Of a stretch of 53,808 nucleotides of DNA, positions 1 through 8,724 are shown piece by piece. Position 1 is the stretch's first letter; each line of letters starts with the position of its first letter. This stretch comes from Streptomyces sp. man185 (GTDB lineage Bacteria; Actinomycetota; Actinomycetes; Streptomycetales; Streptomycetaceae), in NCBI GenBank assembly GCA_002551355.1, contig NTHE01000055.1:1-53808 (forward strand). Direction: 5' to 3'. The notes beneath the pieces are model-generated. The model was not told where the DNA came from. It saw only the letters and a list, made by a program, of their open reading frames with translations, and made no database searches. The position numbers and the translations under genes were made by a program.

Positions 1-1
1 C

Positions 2-637
2 TCCTCGCCCGTGAGCGCCGCCCCGGGCGCCCGTTCCGCGACCGCGGCGAGCCCCGCGACCCCGGCCGCGGCGCTGAAGGAACTCGCCGCCGGAAACCGC
101 CGCTGGCGCACGCTCCACCAACGGCATCCCCACGAGGCCGCCGGGGTGCGCGCCGCCCTGGTGTCCGGCCAGTCGCCGTTCGCGCTGATACTCGGCTGCA
201 TCGACTCCCGCGTCCCCCCGGAGCTGGTCTTCGACCAGGGGCTCGGCGACCTGATGACCGTCCGCTCGGCCGGCGAGGTGCTGGACGAGGCGGTCCTCGG
301 CAGCATCGCCTACGGCGTCCTCGAACTGGGCATCCCGCTGGTGGTGGTCCTGGGCCACCAGTCCTGCGGCGCGGTCGCCGCCGCGGTCCACGCGGAGGAG
401 ACCGGGGAGAGCCTGCCCGCGCACATCCAGTACGTGGCCGACCAGATCAGGCCCGCGATCGTGCACGGGCAGCACGGCGACGCCCGCGTGGACGCCACGG
501 TCAGCGCCCAGGTCCGGCTGGTCCGGTCCCGGCTGGCGCGCGAGGCCGATCTCGCGGCGAAGGTGGCCGCCGGGGAGCTGGCGATCGTGGGGGCGCGCTA
601 CGAACTGAGCACCCAGCTGGTCCACCGGGTCGGCTGA
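2..637 (+). CDS. Beta-class carbonic anhydrase, 5' end probably cut by the window edge
   Basis: Interconverts CO2 and bicarbonate using a zinc ion. The beta-class zinc ligands are visible in CIDSR (Cys, Asp) and in the later GHQSCG (His, Cys), and the Asp-Arg pair sits in CIDSR. The frame is open to the left edge. A GTG at 11 could serve as a start but no ribosome binding site is visible in the few bases before it. The first 30 or so residues are Ala/Pro-rich, as expected after a signal peptide, so a secreted (possibly Tat-exported) form whose signal lies outside the window is likely. That part is inference. The family assignment is firm; the true start is unknown. Confidence 0.85.
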   Translation, partial: SSPVSAAPGARSATAASPATPAAALKELAAGNRRWRTLHQRHPHEAAGVRAALVSGQSPFALILGCIDSRVPPELVFDQGLGDLMTVRSAGEVLDEAVLGSIAYGVLELGIPLVVVLGHQSCGAVAAAVHAEETGESLPAHIQYVADQIRPAIVHGQHGDARVDATVSAQVRLVRSRLAREADLAAKVAAGELAIVGARYELSTQLVHRVG

Positions 638-810
638 CCGCCGGGGCGCCGAGCCCCTGGGCTCCCTGGTCGCCGGGCTCCGGGCCGCCGGGCTCCGGGT
701 CGCCGGGGGCCCAGGCTCCTGTGCCCCAGGCCGGCCGCACCGGCAGGCTGAAGGACGGCGGGGCCGGGCGGCGGGGGCACAGAGCACCGGCGACTAGGAT
801 CGGCACCCTG

Positions 811-2448
811 ATGACTGCCACTCTCGTCGCCAAGGACCTCGCCGCCGGACACGGCGACCGCACGCTCTTCGCCGGGCTCGACCTCGTCGTCGCCCCCGGT
901 GACGTGATCGGTCTCGTCGGAGTCAACGGCGCGGGCAAATCCTCCCTGCTCCGCCTGCTCGCCGGGCTCGACCGCCCGGAGGAGGGCGAGCTGCGGCTGT
1001 CCCCGCCCACCGCCACCGTCGGCCACCTCCCGCAGGAGCCCGAGCGCCGTGACGGCGAGACGGTGGCCGCCTTCCTGGCCCGCCGCACCGGCGTCGCCGA
1101 CGCCCAGCGGATCATGGACGAGGCGACCGAAGCCCTGGTCGCGGGCGCCCCGGGCGCGGACGACGCCTACTCCGAGTCGCTGGAGCGCTGGCTCGCCCTC
1201 GGTGGCGCGGACCTGGAGGAGCGGGCCGAGCAGGTCGCCGCCGAGCTCGGCCTGACCGTGGGCCTCGACCGGCCGATGACCGCCCTCTCCGGCGGACAGG
1301 CGGCCCGCGCGGGACTCGCCTCCCTCCTCCTCTCCCGCTACGACGTCTTCCTGCTCGACGAGCCCACCAACGACCTCGACCTCGACGGCCTCGACCGCCT
1401 GGAGCGCTTCGTCTCCGGTCTGCGCGCGGGCACCGTCGTCATCAGCCACGACCGCGAGTTCCTGATGCGCACGGTCACCAAGGTGCTGGAGCTGGACCTC
1501 GCCCAGCAGCAGATCAACCTGTACGGCGGTGGCTACGCGGCCTACCTGGAGGAGCGGGAGACCGCCCGCCGGCACGCCCGCGAGGGCTATGAGGAGTACG
1601 CCGACAAGAAGGCGTCCCTCGAAGCGCGCGGCCATATGCAGCGCTCCTGGATGGACAAGGGCGTCAAGAACGCCCGCCGCAAGGCCACCGACGGCGACAA
1701 GCTCGGCCGCAACGCCCGCAGCGAGGCAAGCGAGAAGCAGGCCGCGAAGGCCCGGCAGACCCAGCGCATGATCGAGCGTCTCGACGTCGTCGAGGAGCCG
1801 CGCAAGGAGTGGGAGCTGCGCATGGAGATCGCCTCCGCCCCGCGCTCCGGATCCGTCGTCGCGACCCTGCGCGAAGCCCGCGTGGTGCGCGGCGACTTCT
1901 CCTTCGGTCCCGCCTCGCTCCAGATCGACTGGGCGGACCGGGTCGCCATCACCGGTGCCAACGGCGCGGGCAAGTCCACGCTGCTGGCCGCCCTGTTGGA
2001 GCGGCTGCCGCTGGACTCGGGGAACGCCACGCTCGGTTCGGGCGTGGTGGTCGGCGAGGTGGACCAGGCCCGCAAGCTCTTCCTCGGCGCGCAGTCGCTG
2101 CTGGACGCGTTCTGCGCCGCCGTGCCCGACACGGAAGTGGCCGAAGTCCGCACGTTGCTCGCCAAGTTCGGCCTGCGTGCCGATCATGTGATGCGTCCCG
2201 CGACCAGCCTCTCCCCGGGCGAACGGACCCGCGCCGCGCTCGCCCTGCTCCAGGGACGGGGCGTCAACCTCCTGGTGCTCGACGAGCCGACGAACCATCT
2301 GGACCTGCCCGCCATCGAGCAGTTGGAGGCGGCCCTGGAGACGTACACGGGCACCCTGCTGCTGGTCACGCACGACCGGCGGATGCTGGAGGCGGTTCGC
2401 ACCACGCGCCGCGTCGAAGTGGCGGACGGCCAGATCAAGGAAGTCTGA
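811..2448 (+). CDS. ABC-F family ATP-binding protein (two ATPase domains)
   Basis: 545 residues with two ABC ATPase domains and no membrane segments, as in the ABC-F translation-factor and antibiotic-resistance family that acts on the ribosome. Domain 1 has a Walker A (GVNGAGKSS, about residue 38), signature LSGGQ and Walker B with DEPTNDLD. Domain 2 has GANGAGKST, LSPGE and DEPTNHLD. A charged linker rich in Lys, Arg and Glu lies between them, where the P-site tRNA interaction motif sits in ABC-F proteins. I chose ATG 811 because the protein begins MTATLVAKDL directly before the first ATPase fold; the frame opens earlier, but that part is low-complexity. It is convergent with tex. Confidence 0.9.
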   Translation: MTATLVAKDLAAGHGDRTLFAGLDLVVAPGDVIGLVGVNGAGKSSLLRLLAGLDRPEEGELRLSPPTATVGHLPQEPERRDGETVAAFLARRTGVADAQRIMDEATEALVAGAPGADDAYSESLERWLALGGADLEERAEQVAAELGLTVGLDRPMTALSGGQAARAGLASLLLSRYDVFLLDEPTNDLDLDGLDRLERFVSGLRAGTVVISHDREFLMRTVTKVLELDLAQQQINLYGGGYAAYLEERETARRHAREGYEEYADKKASLEARGHMQRSWMDKGVKNARRKATDGDKLGRNARSEASEKQAAKARQTQRMIERLDVVEEPRKEWELRMEIASAPRSGSVVATLREARVVRGDFSFGPASLQIDWADRVAITGANGAGKSTLLAALLERLPLDSGNATLGSGVVVGEVDQARKLFLGAQSLLDAFCAAVPDTEVAEVRTLLAKFGLRADHVMRPATSLSPGERTRAALALLQGRGVNLLVLDEPTNHLDLPAIEQLEAALETYTGTLLLVTHDRRMLEAVRTTRRVEVADGQIKEV

Positions 2449-2509
2449 GCGCAGTCACGGGGGTGGGGGCGGGCCGCACTCGACTCCCGTGATTCTGCGA
2501 GGCGGTGAA

Positions 2510-2536
2510 GGGCGGGCCGCCCACGGCGACCCGCCC
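2510..2536. terminator. Hairpin between convergent ABC-F and tex genes
   Basis: Arms 2510-2521 and 2525-2536 pair over 12 positions with one mismatch around a 3-base loop (CAC). It lies between the stop of the ABC-F gene and the stop of tex, so it could end transcription from both sides. There is no U-tract, which is common for Streptomyces terminators. Confidence 0.55.
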
Positions 2537-2553
2537 CCGGAGACCGTCGGGGC

Positions 2554-5004
2554 TCAGCGCCCCCGGCCGCCGCCCTGCTTCGGATCGGCGAGCCCGGCCC
2601 GCCGCAGAGCGTCCGCCATGGCGCTGTTCGCCGGAGCCGGAGCGCCCTGGCCGCCCTGCCGCGATCCGCCGCCGCCGCGCCGGTCCCGGCCGCCGCTGCC
2701 CTGGCGGCCCTGACCGCCACCGGACGACTGACTCTGGCCCTGGCCTTCGCGCTGCTTCGGGGGACGGCCGCCCCGCTCGCCGCGGCCCTGCTGTCCGCCG
2801 CCGCCCGCGCCGCCGCCCGCGCCGGGCTCGTCGTCGAGGCGCAGCGTCAGCGAGATCCGCTTGCGCGGCACGTCGACGTCCATGACCTTGACCTTCACGA
2901 TGTCCCCGGGCTTCACGACGTCGCGCGGGTCCTTCACGAACGTCTTCGACAGCGCCGAGACGTGCACCAGGCCGTCCTGATGGACGCCGACGTCGACGAA
3001 CGCGCCGAACGCCGCCACATTCGTCACGACGCCCTCCAGCACCATGCCGGGCTCCAGGTCGCCGAGCTTCTCGACGCCCTCCTTGAAGGTCGCCGTACGG
3101 AAGGCCGGACGCGGGTCGCGCCCCGGCTTCTCCAGCTCCCTGAGGATGTCCGTCACGGTCGGCAGCCCGAACATGTCGTCCACGAAGTCCGCCGCGCGCA
3201 GCGCCCGCAGCGCCTCCGCGTTCCCGATCAGCGAGGCGACCTCGCCGCCCGCGCTCTTCCCCATCCGCCGCACCACCGGATAGGCCTCCGGGTGCACGCT
3301 GGAGCCGTCGAGCGGGTCGTCGCCGCCCCGGATCCGCAGGAAGCCCGCGCACTGCTCGTACGCCTTCGGGCCGAGCCGCGCCACGTCCTTGAGCGCCTTG
3401 CGGGACCGGAAGGGGCCGTTGGAGTCCCGGTGCGCGACGATGTTCTCGGCGAGCCCCGAGCTGATCCCCGAGACTCGTGAAAGCAGGGGAGCGGACGCGG
3501 TGTTGACGTCGACACCGACGCCGTTCACACAGTCCTCGACGACCGCGTCCAGCGACCGCGACAGCTTCACCTCGGACAGGTCGTGCTGGTACTGGCCGAC
3601 ACCGATCGACTTCGGGTCGATCTTCACCAGCTCGGCCAGCGGGTCCTGGAGACGCCGCGCGATCGAGACGGCTCCGCGCAACGACACGTCCATGTCGGGC
3701 AGTTCCTGCGAGGCGAAGGCGGACGCGGAGTACACCGAGGCCCCCGCCTCCGACACCATCACCTTGGTGAGCTTCAACTCCGGGTGCTTGTCGATCAGTT
3801 CACCGGCGAGCTTGTCCGTCTCGCGGGACGCCGTGCCGTTGCCGATCGCGATCAGATCGACCGCGTGCTCCTTGGCGAGGTGGGCGAGCCTGGCCAGCGC
3901 CTGGTCCCACTTGTTCGCGGGCACGTGAGGGTGGATCACGTCGGTGGCCACCACCTTGCCGGTGGCGTCGACGACCGCGACCTTCACCCCCGTGCGGAAC
4001 CCGGGGTCCAGGCCGAGCGTGGCCCGCGTCCCGGCCGGGGCGGCGAGCAGCAGATCGCGCAGGTTCGAGGCGAAGACCCGTACCGCCTCGTCCTCCGCCG
4101 CCGTACGCAGCCGCAGCCGCAGGTCGATGCCCAGGTGCACCTGGATCCTGGTCCGCCACGCCCACCGCACGGTGTCGCCCAGCCACTTGTCGCCCGGGCG
4201 GCCCCGGTCGGCGATCTCGAAGCGGCGGGCGACCATGTTCTCGTACGCGGAGGGGCCCGGCCGCTCGGCGGCCTCCGGTTCCTCCGGCTCCAGGACCAGG
4301 TCGAGCACGTTCTCCTTCTCGCCGCGCAGCATCGCGAGGACCCGGTGCGAGGGCAGCGCGGTGAACGGCTCCGCGAAGTCGAAGTAGTCGGCGAACTTCG
4401 CGCCCGCCTCCTCCTGGCCCTCGCGCACCTTCGCCGCCAGCCGGCCGCGCGTCCACATGCGCTCACGCAGCTCGCCGGTCAGGTCGGCGTCCTCGGAGAA
4501 CCGCTCGGTGAGGATCGACCGAGCGCCGTCCAGGGCGGCCGCCGCGTCCGCCACGCCCTTGTCGCCGTCCACGAACGCGGCGGCCGCCGCGAGCGGATCG
4601 ACCGATGGGTCGCCGAGCAGGCCGTCGGCCAGCGGTTCGAGCCCCGCCTCCCGGGCGATCTGCGCCTTCGTCCGCCGCTTCGGCTTGAACGGCAGGTAGA
4701 TGTCCTCCAGGCGCGCCTTGGTCTCGGCCGCCCGGATGCTCGCCTCCAACGACGCGTCGAGCTTGCCCTGTTCGCGTACGGACTCGAGGATCGCCGTACG
4801 CCGTTCCTCCAGCTCCCGCAGATAGCGCAGCCGCTCCTCCAGGGTGCGCAGCTGCGCATCGTCGAGGGATTCGGTCGCCTCCTTGCGGTAGCGCGCGATG
4901 AACGGCACGGTCGATCCGCCGTCGAGCAGCTCGACGGCCGCCCTGACCTGTCGCTCACGTACGCCGAGCTCCTCGGCGATCCTGCCTTCGATGGACGTCG
5001 TCAC
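2554..5004 (-). CDS. tex: Tex family RNA-binding protein (S1 domain)
   Basis: 816 residues matching Tex, a nucleic-acid-binding protein linked to transcription. The order is an N-terminal Tex helical domain, a YqgF/RuvC-like domain (LGLDPGFRTGVKVAVVD), helix-hairpin-helix motifs (NTASAPLLSRVSGI region) and an S1 RNA-binding domain (FGAFVDVGVHQDGLVHVSAL). A low-complexity tail rich in Gly, Gln and Arg follows; it is an actinobacterial extension that may add RNA binding. I chose GTG 5004 because the product then starts VTTSIEGRIAEELGV, the usual Tex N-terminus. The same frame stays open far upstream to 7260, but that part is the antisense of other genes. Confidence 0.93.
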   Translation of the reverse strand: MTTSIEGRIAEELGVRERQVRAAVELLDGGSTVPFIARYRKEATESLDDAQLRTLEERLRYLRELEERRTAILESVREQGKLDASLEASIRAAETKARLEDIYLPFKPKRRTKAQIAREAGLEPLADGLLGDPSVDPLAAAAAFVDGDKGVADAAAALDGARSILTERFSEDADLTGELRERMWTRGRLAAKVREGQEEAGAKFADYFDFAEPFTALPSHRVLAMLRGEKENVLDLVLEPEEPEAAERPGPSAYENMVARRFEIADRGRPGDKWLGDTVRWAWRTRIQVHLGIDLRLRLRTAAEDEAVRVFASNLRDLLLAAPAGTRATLGLDPGFRTGVKVAVVDATGKVVATDVIHPHVPANKWDQALARLAHLAKEHAVDLIAIGNGTASRETDKLAGELIDKHPELKLTKVMVSEAGASVYSASAFASQELPDMDVSLRGAVSIARRLQDPLAELVKIDPKSIGVGQYQHDLSEVKLSRSLDAVVEDCVNGVGVDVNTASAPLLSRVSGISSGLAENIVAHRDSNGPFRSRKALKDVARLGPKAYEQCAGFLRIRGGDDPLDGSSVHPEAYPVVRRMGKSAGGEVASLIGNAEALRALRAADFVDDMFGLPTVTDILRELEKPGRDPRPAFRTATFKEGVEKLGDLEPGMVLEGVVTNVAAFGAFVDVGVHQDGLVHVSALSKTFVKDPRDVVKPGDIVKVKVMDVDVPRKRISLTLRLDDEPGAGGGAGGGGQQGRGERGGRPPKQREGQGQSQSSGGGQGRQGSGGRDRRGGGGSRQGGQGAPAPANSAMADALRRAGLADPKQGGGRGR

Positions 5005-5216
5005 GGTTTTCCCGACTCGCCTTCTCGTACTGGCTGTGCTGGTCGTGCTCGGGTCGCGATGAGCACGTTCTTGCCTGCCGGGGGCATCCCCCGGCCTGCA
5101 TTGTGCCGGGTGGCCGGTGGCCGTGTCGCGTGACCTCGGGCAACACGCCCGGGGCCCCGGCACCGTGTGCGAGGGCCGCCGGGCGGGGCGGGACACGTCA
5201 CGGGGTCTGCCGCGGG

Positions 5217-6086
5217 TCAGCCCTGGCCGGTCGCCGAGGCCGGGAACGCCCCCGCCGCGGCGGCCGTGAACAGGAAGCCGCGCCCCAGCTCGGTGAGCCG
5301 CTCCACGCCTTCCGCGCCCAGGTGTTCGTACGGGGCCGTGTCCATGCGGTCCGTCGCCGCCTCGACCTCCGCGCGCAGCGCCGTGCCGGCCTCGGTCAGC
5401 GCAAGCTCCTCGCCCGCGTCGAGCACCCCGCGCCGCCGCAGCCGGTCGGACGCCGCCTCCCAGTCGGCGCGACGCCAGCCACGGGAGGACAGGATCCATC
5501 GGATCGCCATGCCCTTGCCGGTGGCCGTGTGGCTGACGAGCGACTCCAGCGGGTCCAGGCCGGCTGCCAGCAGGGCGGCGAGATGCGCGTCGCCGCGGTG
5601 CTCGCGGAGCAGGGTCGCGGCGTGCCAGAACGCCAGGTGCGGCTCCTTCGGCACCGGCAGGTCCGCGTGGGCGGCGTACAGCGGGCGGGCGTGCGGGGTG
5701 CAGGCCTCGGTGGCACGCAGCGCGAGCCGGGCCGCCTCCGCCATCTCGTCGGACGCGACGACCTCCTCGCCGAGCAGCCGCCGCAGCGTCGAGTCCGCCG
5801 CCCGCAGCCGGGCTTCGAGGACTGCCTCGGGGGAGGCGGTCTCCCAGACGGCGGGCACATGGCGGGCCACCAGCTCGGGATTGAAGTTGTAGAAGGTGGC
5901 GCTGACGGTCCCCGCGCCCACCGCGCCGAGCGCGGCGGCTCGGGTCGCGAAGTAGGCGGCGGAGGGGTCCTCGATGCCGATCTTCGCCATCTCCGCACCC
6001 AGGTCGGGGGAGAAGAAGAGGCAGGAGTGCAGCGGGTTGACGGCGTTGTGGCAGCGGCGCTCCGCGCGGGCCGGGAGAGTACTCAT
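5217..6086 (-). CDS. SCO6745-family protein (helix-turn-helix-like fold, unknown role)
   Basis: 289 residues. The sequence matches the SCO6745 family, named after the S. coelicolor gene, which sits in the equivalent chromosomal region. It is soluble, Ala-rich and helical, with a conserved N-terminal stretch (HSCLFFSPDLGAEM). The later part around ADWEAASDRLRRRGVL resembles a winged-helix or MarR-like segment, and the family has been grouped with HTH proteins. Start ATG 6086 lies just downstream of a perfect 16-base palindrome (6097-6112) that probably controls it. No catalytic motif is seen and I do not assign a function. Confidence 0.75.
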   Translation of the reverse strand: MSTLPARAERRCHNAVNPLHSCLFFSPDLGAEMAKIGIEDPSAAYFATRAAALGAVGAGTVSATFYNFNPELVARHVPAVWETASPEAVLEARLRAADSTLRRLLGEEVVASDEMAEAARLALRATEACTPHARPLYAAHADLPVPKEPHLAFWHAATLLREHRGDAHLAALLAAGLDPLESLVSHTATGKGMAIRWILSSRGWRRADWEAASDRLRRRGVLDAGEELALTEAGTALRAEVEAATDRMDTAPYEHLGAEGVERLTELGRGFLFTAAAAGAFPASATGQG

Positions 6087-6096
6087 ACCAGCACGT

Positions 6097-6112
6097 TACC
6101 GACTGGTCGGTA
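6097..6112. promoter_or_regulatory. TACCGAC-NN-GTCGGTA palindrome, TetR-type operator candidate
   Basis: A perfect 7+2+7 palindrome lies 11 bases upstream of the start of the SCO6745-like gene, where a bound repressor would block the promoter or early transcription. Its length, symmetry and the CCGAC...GTCGG arms are typical of TetR-family operators in actinobacteria. No TetR gene is adjacent, so the regulator would be encoded elsewhere. Confidence 0.55.
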
Positions 6113-6222
6113 CGGGGTGGAACCCCAGGGGAGGCACATCGTCTTCCGGGGCGGGTCGGTGGCAGGAAAGGTGGGGAATTCGTCATTGCGGCCATCCCTG
6201 TCCGCCGCCCAGGATGGCAGAC

Positions 6223-7185
6223 GTGAAGCAGCGAAGCGTCCTCGTCGTCCTCTTCGACGGCGTCCAAAGCCTCGACGTGACCGGCCCGATGGAGGTCTTC
6301 TCGGGTGCCTCCCGGTCGCCCGGGGTCTCCTACGACCTGCGGACCGCCTCGCTCGACGGCGGCCCCGTCCGGTCCACCAGCGGCCTGACCCTGATGCCCG
6401 ACAGCAGCCTGGCCGACGCGCCCGCCCCGCACACCCTGCTGGTGCCCGGCGGGCAGGGTACCCGGGGCTCCCTCCCGGAGCTGACCGCCTGGCTGCGGGA
6501 GCACGGGCCCAAGCCGGACCGGCTCGTCTCCGTGTGCACGGGGGCGCTGCTGCTTGCCGAGGCGGGCCTGCTGGACGGACACCGGGTCACCACCCACTGG
6601 AACTACTGCGAGCGGCTGGCCCGTGACTACCCGGCCGTCCGGGTCGACCCCGAGCCGATCTTCGTACGGGACGGAAGGCTGGCCACCTCGGCGGGTGTCA
6701 CCGCCGGCATCGACCTGGCCCTCGCGCTCGTCGAGGAGGACCACGGGCGTGACCTCGCACTGAACATCGCCCGTCATCTCGTCGTGTTCCTGCGCCGTCC
6801 CGGCAACCAGGCTCAGTTCAGCGCCCAGCTCAGGGTCCAGACTGCAGAGCGTGAACCGCTGCGCGAGGTCCAGCACTGGATCACCCAGCACCCGGACGCC
6901 GATCTCGGGGTCGACGCCCTCGCGGCCCGCGCCCGGCTCTCGCCACGGCACTTCGCCCGCGCGTTCCGGGCGGAGACCGGAACCACCCCGGGGCGGTATG
7001 TCGACCAGGTCCGCCTGGAACACGCCCGCCGGCTCCTGGAGGACACCGCCGACGGCGTCGAGCAGGTCGCCCGCGCCAGTGGCTACGGCACCCCGGAAGC
7101 CATGCGCCGGGCTTTCGTGAAGACCCTCGCGACGGCGCCGGCCGAATACCGCCGCCGCTTCCGCCCGCCCTCTCCCCGTACCTGA
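6223..7185 (+). CDS. GlxA family transcriptional regulator (DJ-1/PfpI plus AraC HTH)
   Basis: About 320 residues. The N-terminal half is a DJ-1/PfpI amidotransferase-like domain (VLFDGVQSLDVTGPMEVF; nucleophile-elbow VCTGALLLAEAGLL). The C-terminal 100 residues are an AraC-type double helix-turn-helix (ALAARARLSPRHFARAF; VARASGYGTPEAMRRAF). This layout is that of GlxA regulators, which activate or repress nearby catabolic genes. GTG 6223 has an AGGA at 6211-6214 eight bases upstream, whereas the in-frame ATG 6214 overlaps that site, so I prefer GTG; three residues differ. It is followed 40 bases later by a second DJ-1 protein and is probably co-transcribed with it. Confidence 0.88.
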   Translation: MKQRSVLVVLFDGVQSLDVTGPMEVFSGASRSPGVSYDLRTASLDGGPVRSTSGLTLMPDSSLADAPAPHTLLVPGGQGTRGSLPELTAWLREHGPKPDRLVSVCTGALLLAEAGLLDGHRVTTHWNYCERLARDYPAVRVDPEPIFVRDGRLATSAGVTAGIDLALALVEEDHGRDLALNIARHLVVFLRRPGNQAQFSAQLRVQTAEREPLREVQHWITQHPDADLGVDALAARARLSPRHFARAFRAETGTTPGRYVDQVRLEHARRLLEDTADGVEQVARASGYGTPEAMRRAFVKTLATAPAEYRRRFRPPSPRT

Positions 7186-7225
7186 ACCGCACCGACCGAC
7201 CCTCGACCGACCGAGAGGCATCACC

Positions 7226-7861
7226 GTGCAGATCGCCATCGTGCTCTTCGACCGCTTCACCGCCCTGGATGCGGTGGGCCCCTACGAGGTCCTCAGCCGG
7301 GCGCCCGGCGCAGAGACCGTCTTCGTCGCCGAGCGGACCGGGCCTGTCCGCAACGACAGCGGGAGCCTCGCGCTCGTCGCGGAGAAGACCTTCGCCGAGG
7401 TGCCGTCGCCCGACCTGGTGATCGTGCCGGGCGGTCCCGGCCAGAGCGACCAGATGGCGAACGGGGCCCTGCTCGGCTGGCTGCGCTCGGCCGACGCCAC
7501 CAGCACCTGGACGACCTCGGTCTGCACCGGGTCGCTGCTGCTGGCCGCCGCCGGACTGCTCAAGGGCCGGCGGGCCACCTCGCACTGGCTGGCCCTGGAG
7601 GCGCTGGGGGAGTTCGGGGTCGAACCGACCGGGGAGCGCGTCGTCCTCGACGGCAAGTACGTCACCGCCGCCGGGGTCTCCTCCGGCATCGACATGGGGC
7701 TGACCCTGCTCGGCCGGATCGCGGGCGACGACGTGGCCCGCTCGGTGCAACTGCTCACGGAGTACGACCCGCAGCCGCCCTACGACTGCGGATCGCCGGA
7801 GAAGGCTCCGGCCGCCCTCGTCGAGCAGTGGCGGGCCAAGAGCCGCCACATCACCCGGTAG
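7226..7861 (+). CDS. DJ-1/PfpI family protein
   Basis: 211 residues forming one DJ-1/PfpI domain without a DNA-binding part. The start QIAIVLFDRFTALDAVGPYEVL and the elbow SVCTGSLLLAAAGLLKG put a Cys at the usual nucleophile position. Members include cyanide-hydratase-like isonitrile hydratases, glyoxalases and amidases, and sequence alone does not separate them. GTG 7226 is preceded by GAGAGG. It shares its fold with the N-terminal half of the GlxA gene just upstream, so the pair may be a regulator and its enzyme that respond to the same compound (inference). Confidence 0.83.
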   Translation: MQIAIVLFDRFTALDAVGPYEVLSRAPGAETVFVAERTGPVRNDSGSLALVAEKTFAEVPSPDLVIVPGGPGQSDQMANGALLGWLRSADATSTWTTSVCTGSLLLAAAGLLKGRRATSHWLALEALGEFGVEPTGERVVLDGKYVTAAGVSSGIDMGLTLLGRIAGDDVARSVQLLTEYDPQPPYDCGSPEKAPAALVEQWRAKSRHITR

Positions 7862-7879
7862 GGCCCGTGGTGCACCGCG

Positions 7880-8644
7880 TCACCCGGTGGGCCCCGTGGT
7901 GTAGGTGAAGCGAGGCGCGCGCCGCTCCAGGAAGGCGGCGACGCCCTCCGCCGTGTCGCCGCTGCCGCGCGCCTCGCCGGCCCAGTGGGCGTCCCGGTCC
8001 GTCCGGCCCGCCGCGAACTCCTTCGCCGCGGCCTGCGTGAGCCGGGACCGGGACGCCAGGACCCGTACGTACTCCTCGACCCGCTCGTCCAGGCCGCCCG
8101 GGGGCAGCACCTCGTCGGCCAGGCCGGTGCGCAGCGCCCGTTCCGTGTCGATCAGCTCGCCGGAGAACAGCAGGTGCTTGGCCGTGGCCGGGCCGAGGAG
8201 GGCGACCAGCCGCCGGGTCGAGGAGGCGGGGTAGACGATGCCGAGCTTGGCCGGGGTGACCCCGAAGGAGGCACCCTCCTCCGCGAACCGCAGATCGCAG
8301 GCGGCCGCGAGCTGACTGCCGCCGCCCACGCAGTAGCCGCGCACCGCGGCCAGCGTCGGCAGGGGGAACGCGGCGAGTGCGTCCTCGGCCGCCACCGCCA
8401 GGTCCTGGGCGGTGTCCGCCCCCTCCCGCAGCGTGGAGATGTCGGCCCCGGCGCAGAAGGTGTCACCGGCCCCGGTCAGCACCAGCACCCGGACCGCCGG
8501 GTCGGCGGCCAGCCGTCCCAGCAGCTCCGGCACGCTCCGCCACATCGCGGGGGTCATCGCGTTGCGCTTGGCGGGGTTCGCGATCACGACGGTGGCGACG
8601 CCGTGCTCGACGGAGGTGATCAGGCGGGGTTCCGTACGGTCCAT
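7880..8644 (-). CDS. Enoyl-CoA hydratase/isomerase (crotonase fold) family protein
   Basis: 254 residues with a crotonase fold: the CoA and oxyanion-hole segments AGDTFCAGADIST and VRGYCVGGGSQLAAACDLRF are both present. The Glu that acts as acid/base in true hydratases, normally in a PEVKLG-type segment, is not obvious: the protein reads FGVTPAKLGI there. It may therefore be an isomerase, hydrolase or another crotonase activity. ATG 8644 gives MDRTEPRLITSVEHGV; an upstream in-frame extension looks non-coding. Convergent with the DJ-1 gene and divergent from the HdeD-like gene. Confidence 0.82.
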   Translation of the reverse strand: MDRTEPRLITSVEHGVATVVIANPAKRNAMTPAMWRSVPELLGRLAADPAVRVLVLTGAGDTFCAGADISTLREGADTAQDLAVAAEDALAAFPLPTLAAVRGYCVGGGSQLAAACDLRFAEEGASFGVTPAKLGIVYPASSTRRLVALLGPATAKHLLFSGELIDTERALRTGLADEVLPPGGLDERVEEYVRVLASRSRLTQAAAKEFAAGRTDRDAHWAGEARGSGDTAEGVAAFLERRAPRFTYTTGPTG

Positions 8645-8724
8645 GCGCCGGATGCTATCCGGAGGGTTCGAACCTATGATCAAGAAGGGGTCGCGAGGCG
8701 GGCACGCACCGTAAGGAGCTGTCG

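Noticed and set aside
598..2373. 591-residue minus-strand open frame over the ABC-F gene
   Set aside because: Antisense shadow of the ABC-F ATPase; no domain is visible.
5005..7260. Minus-strand open frame continuing upstream of tex, making a 1568-residue reading
   Set aside because: It is antisense to the SCO6745-like and GlxA genes and has no protein family; high GC removes stop codons. The Tex N-terminus fits GTG 5004.
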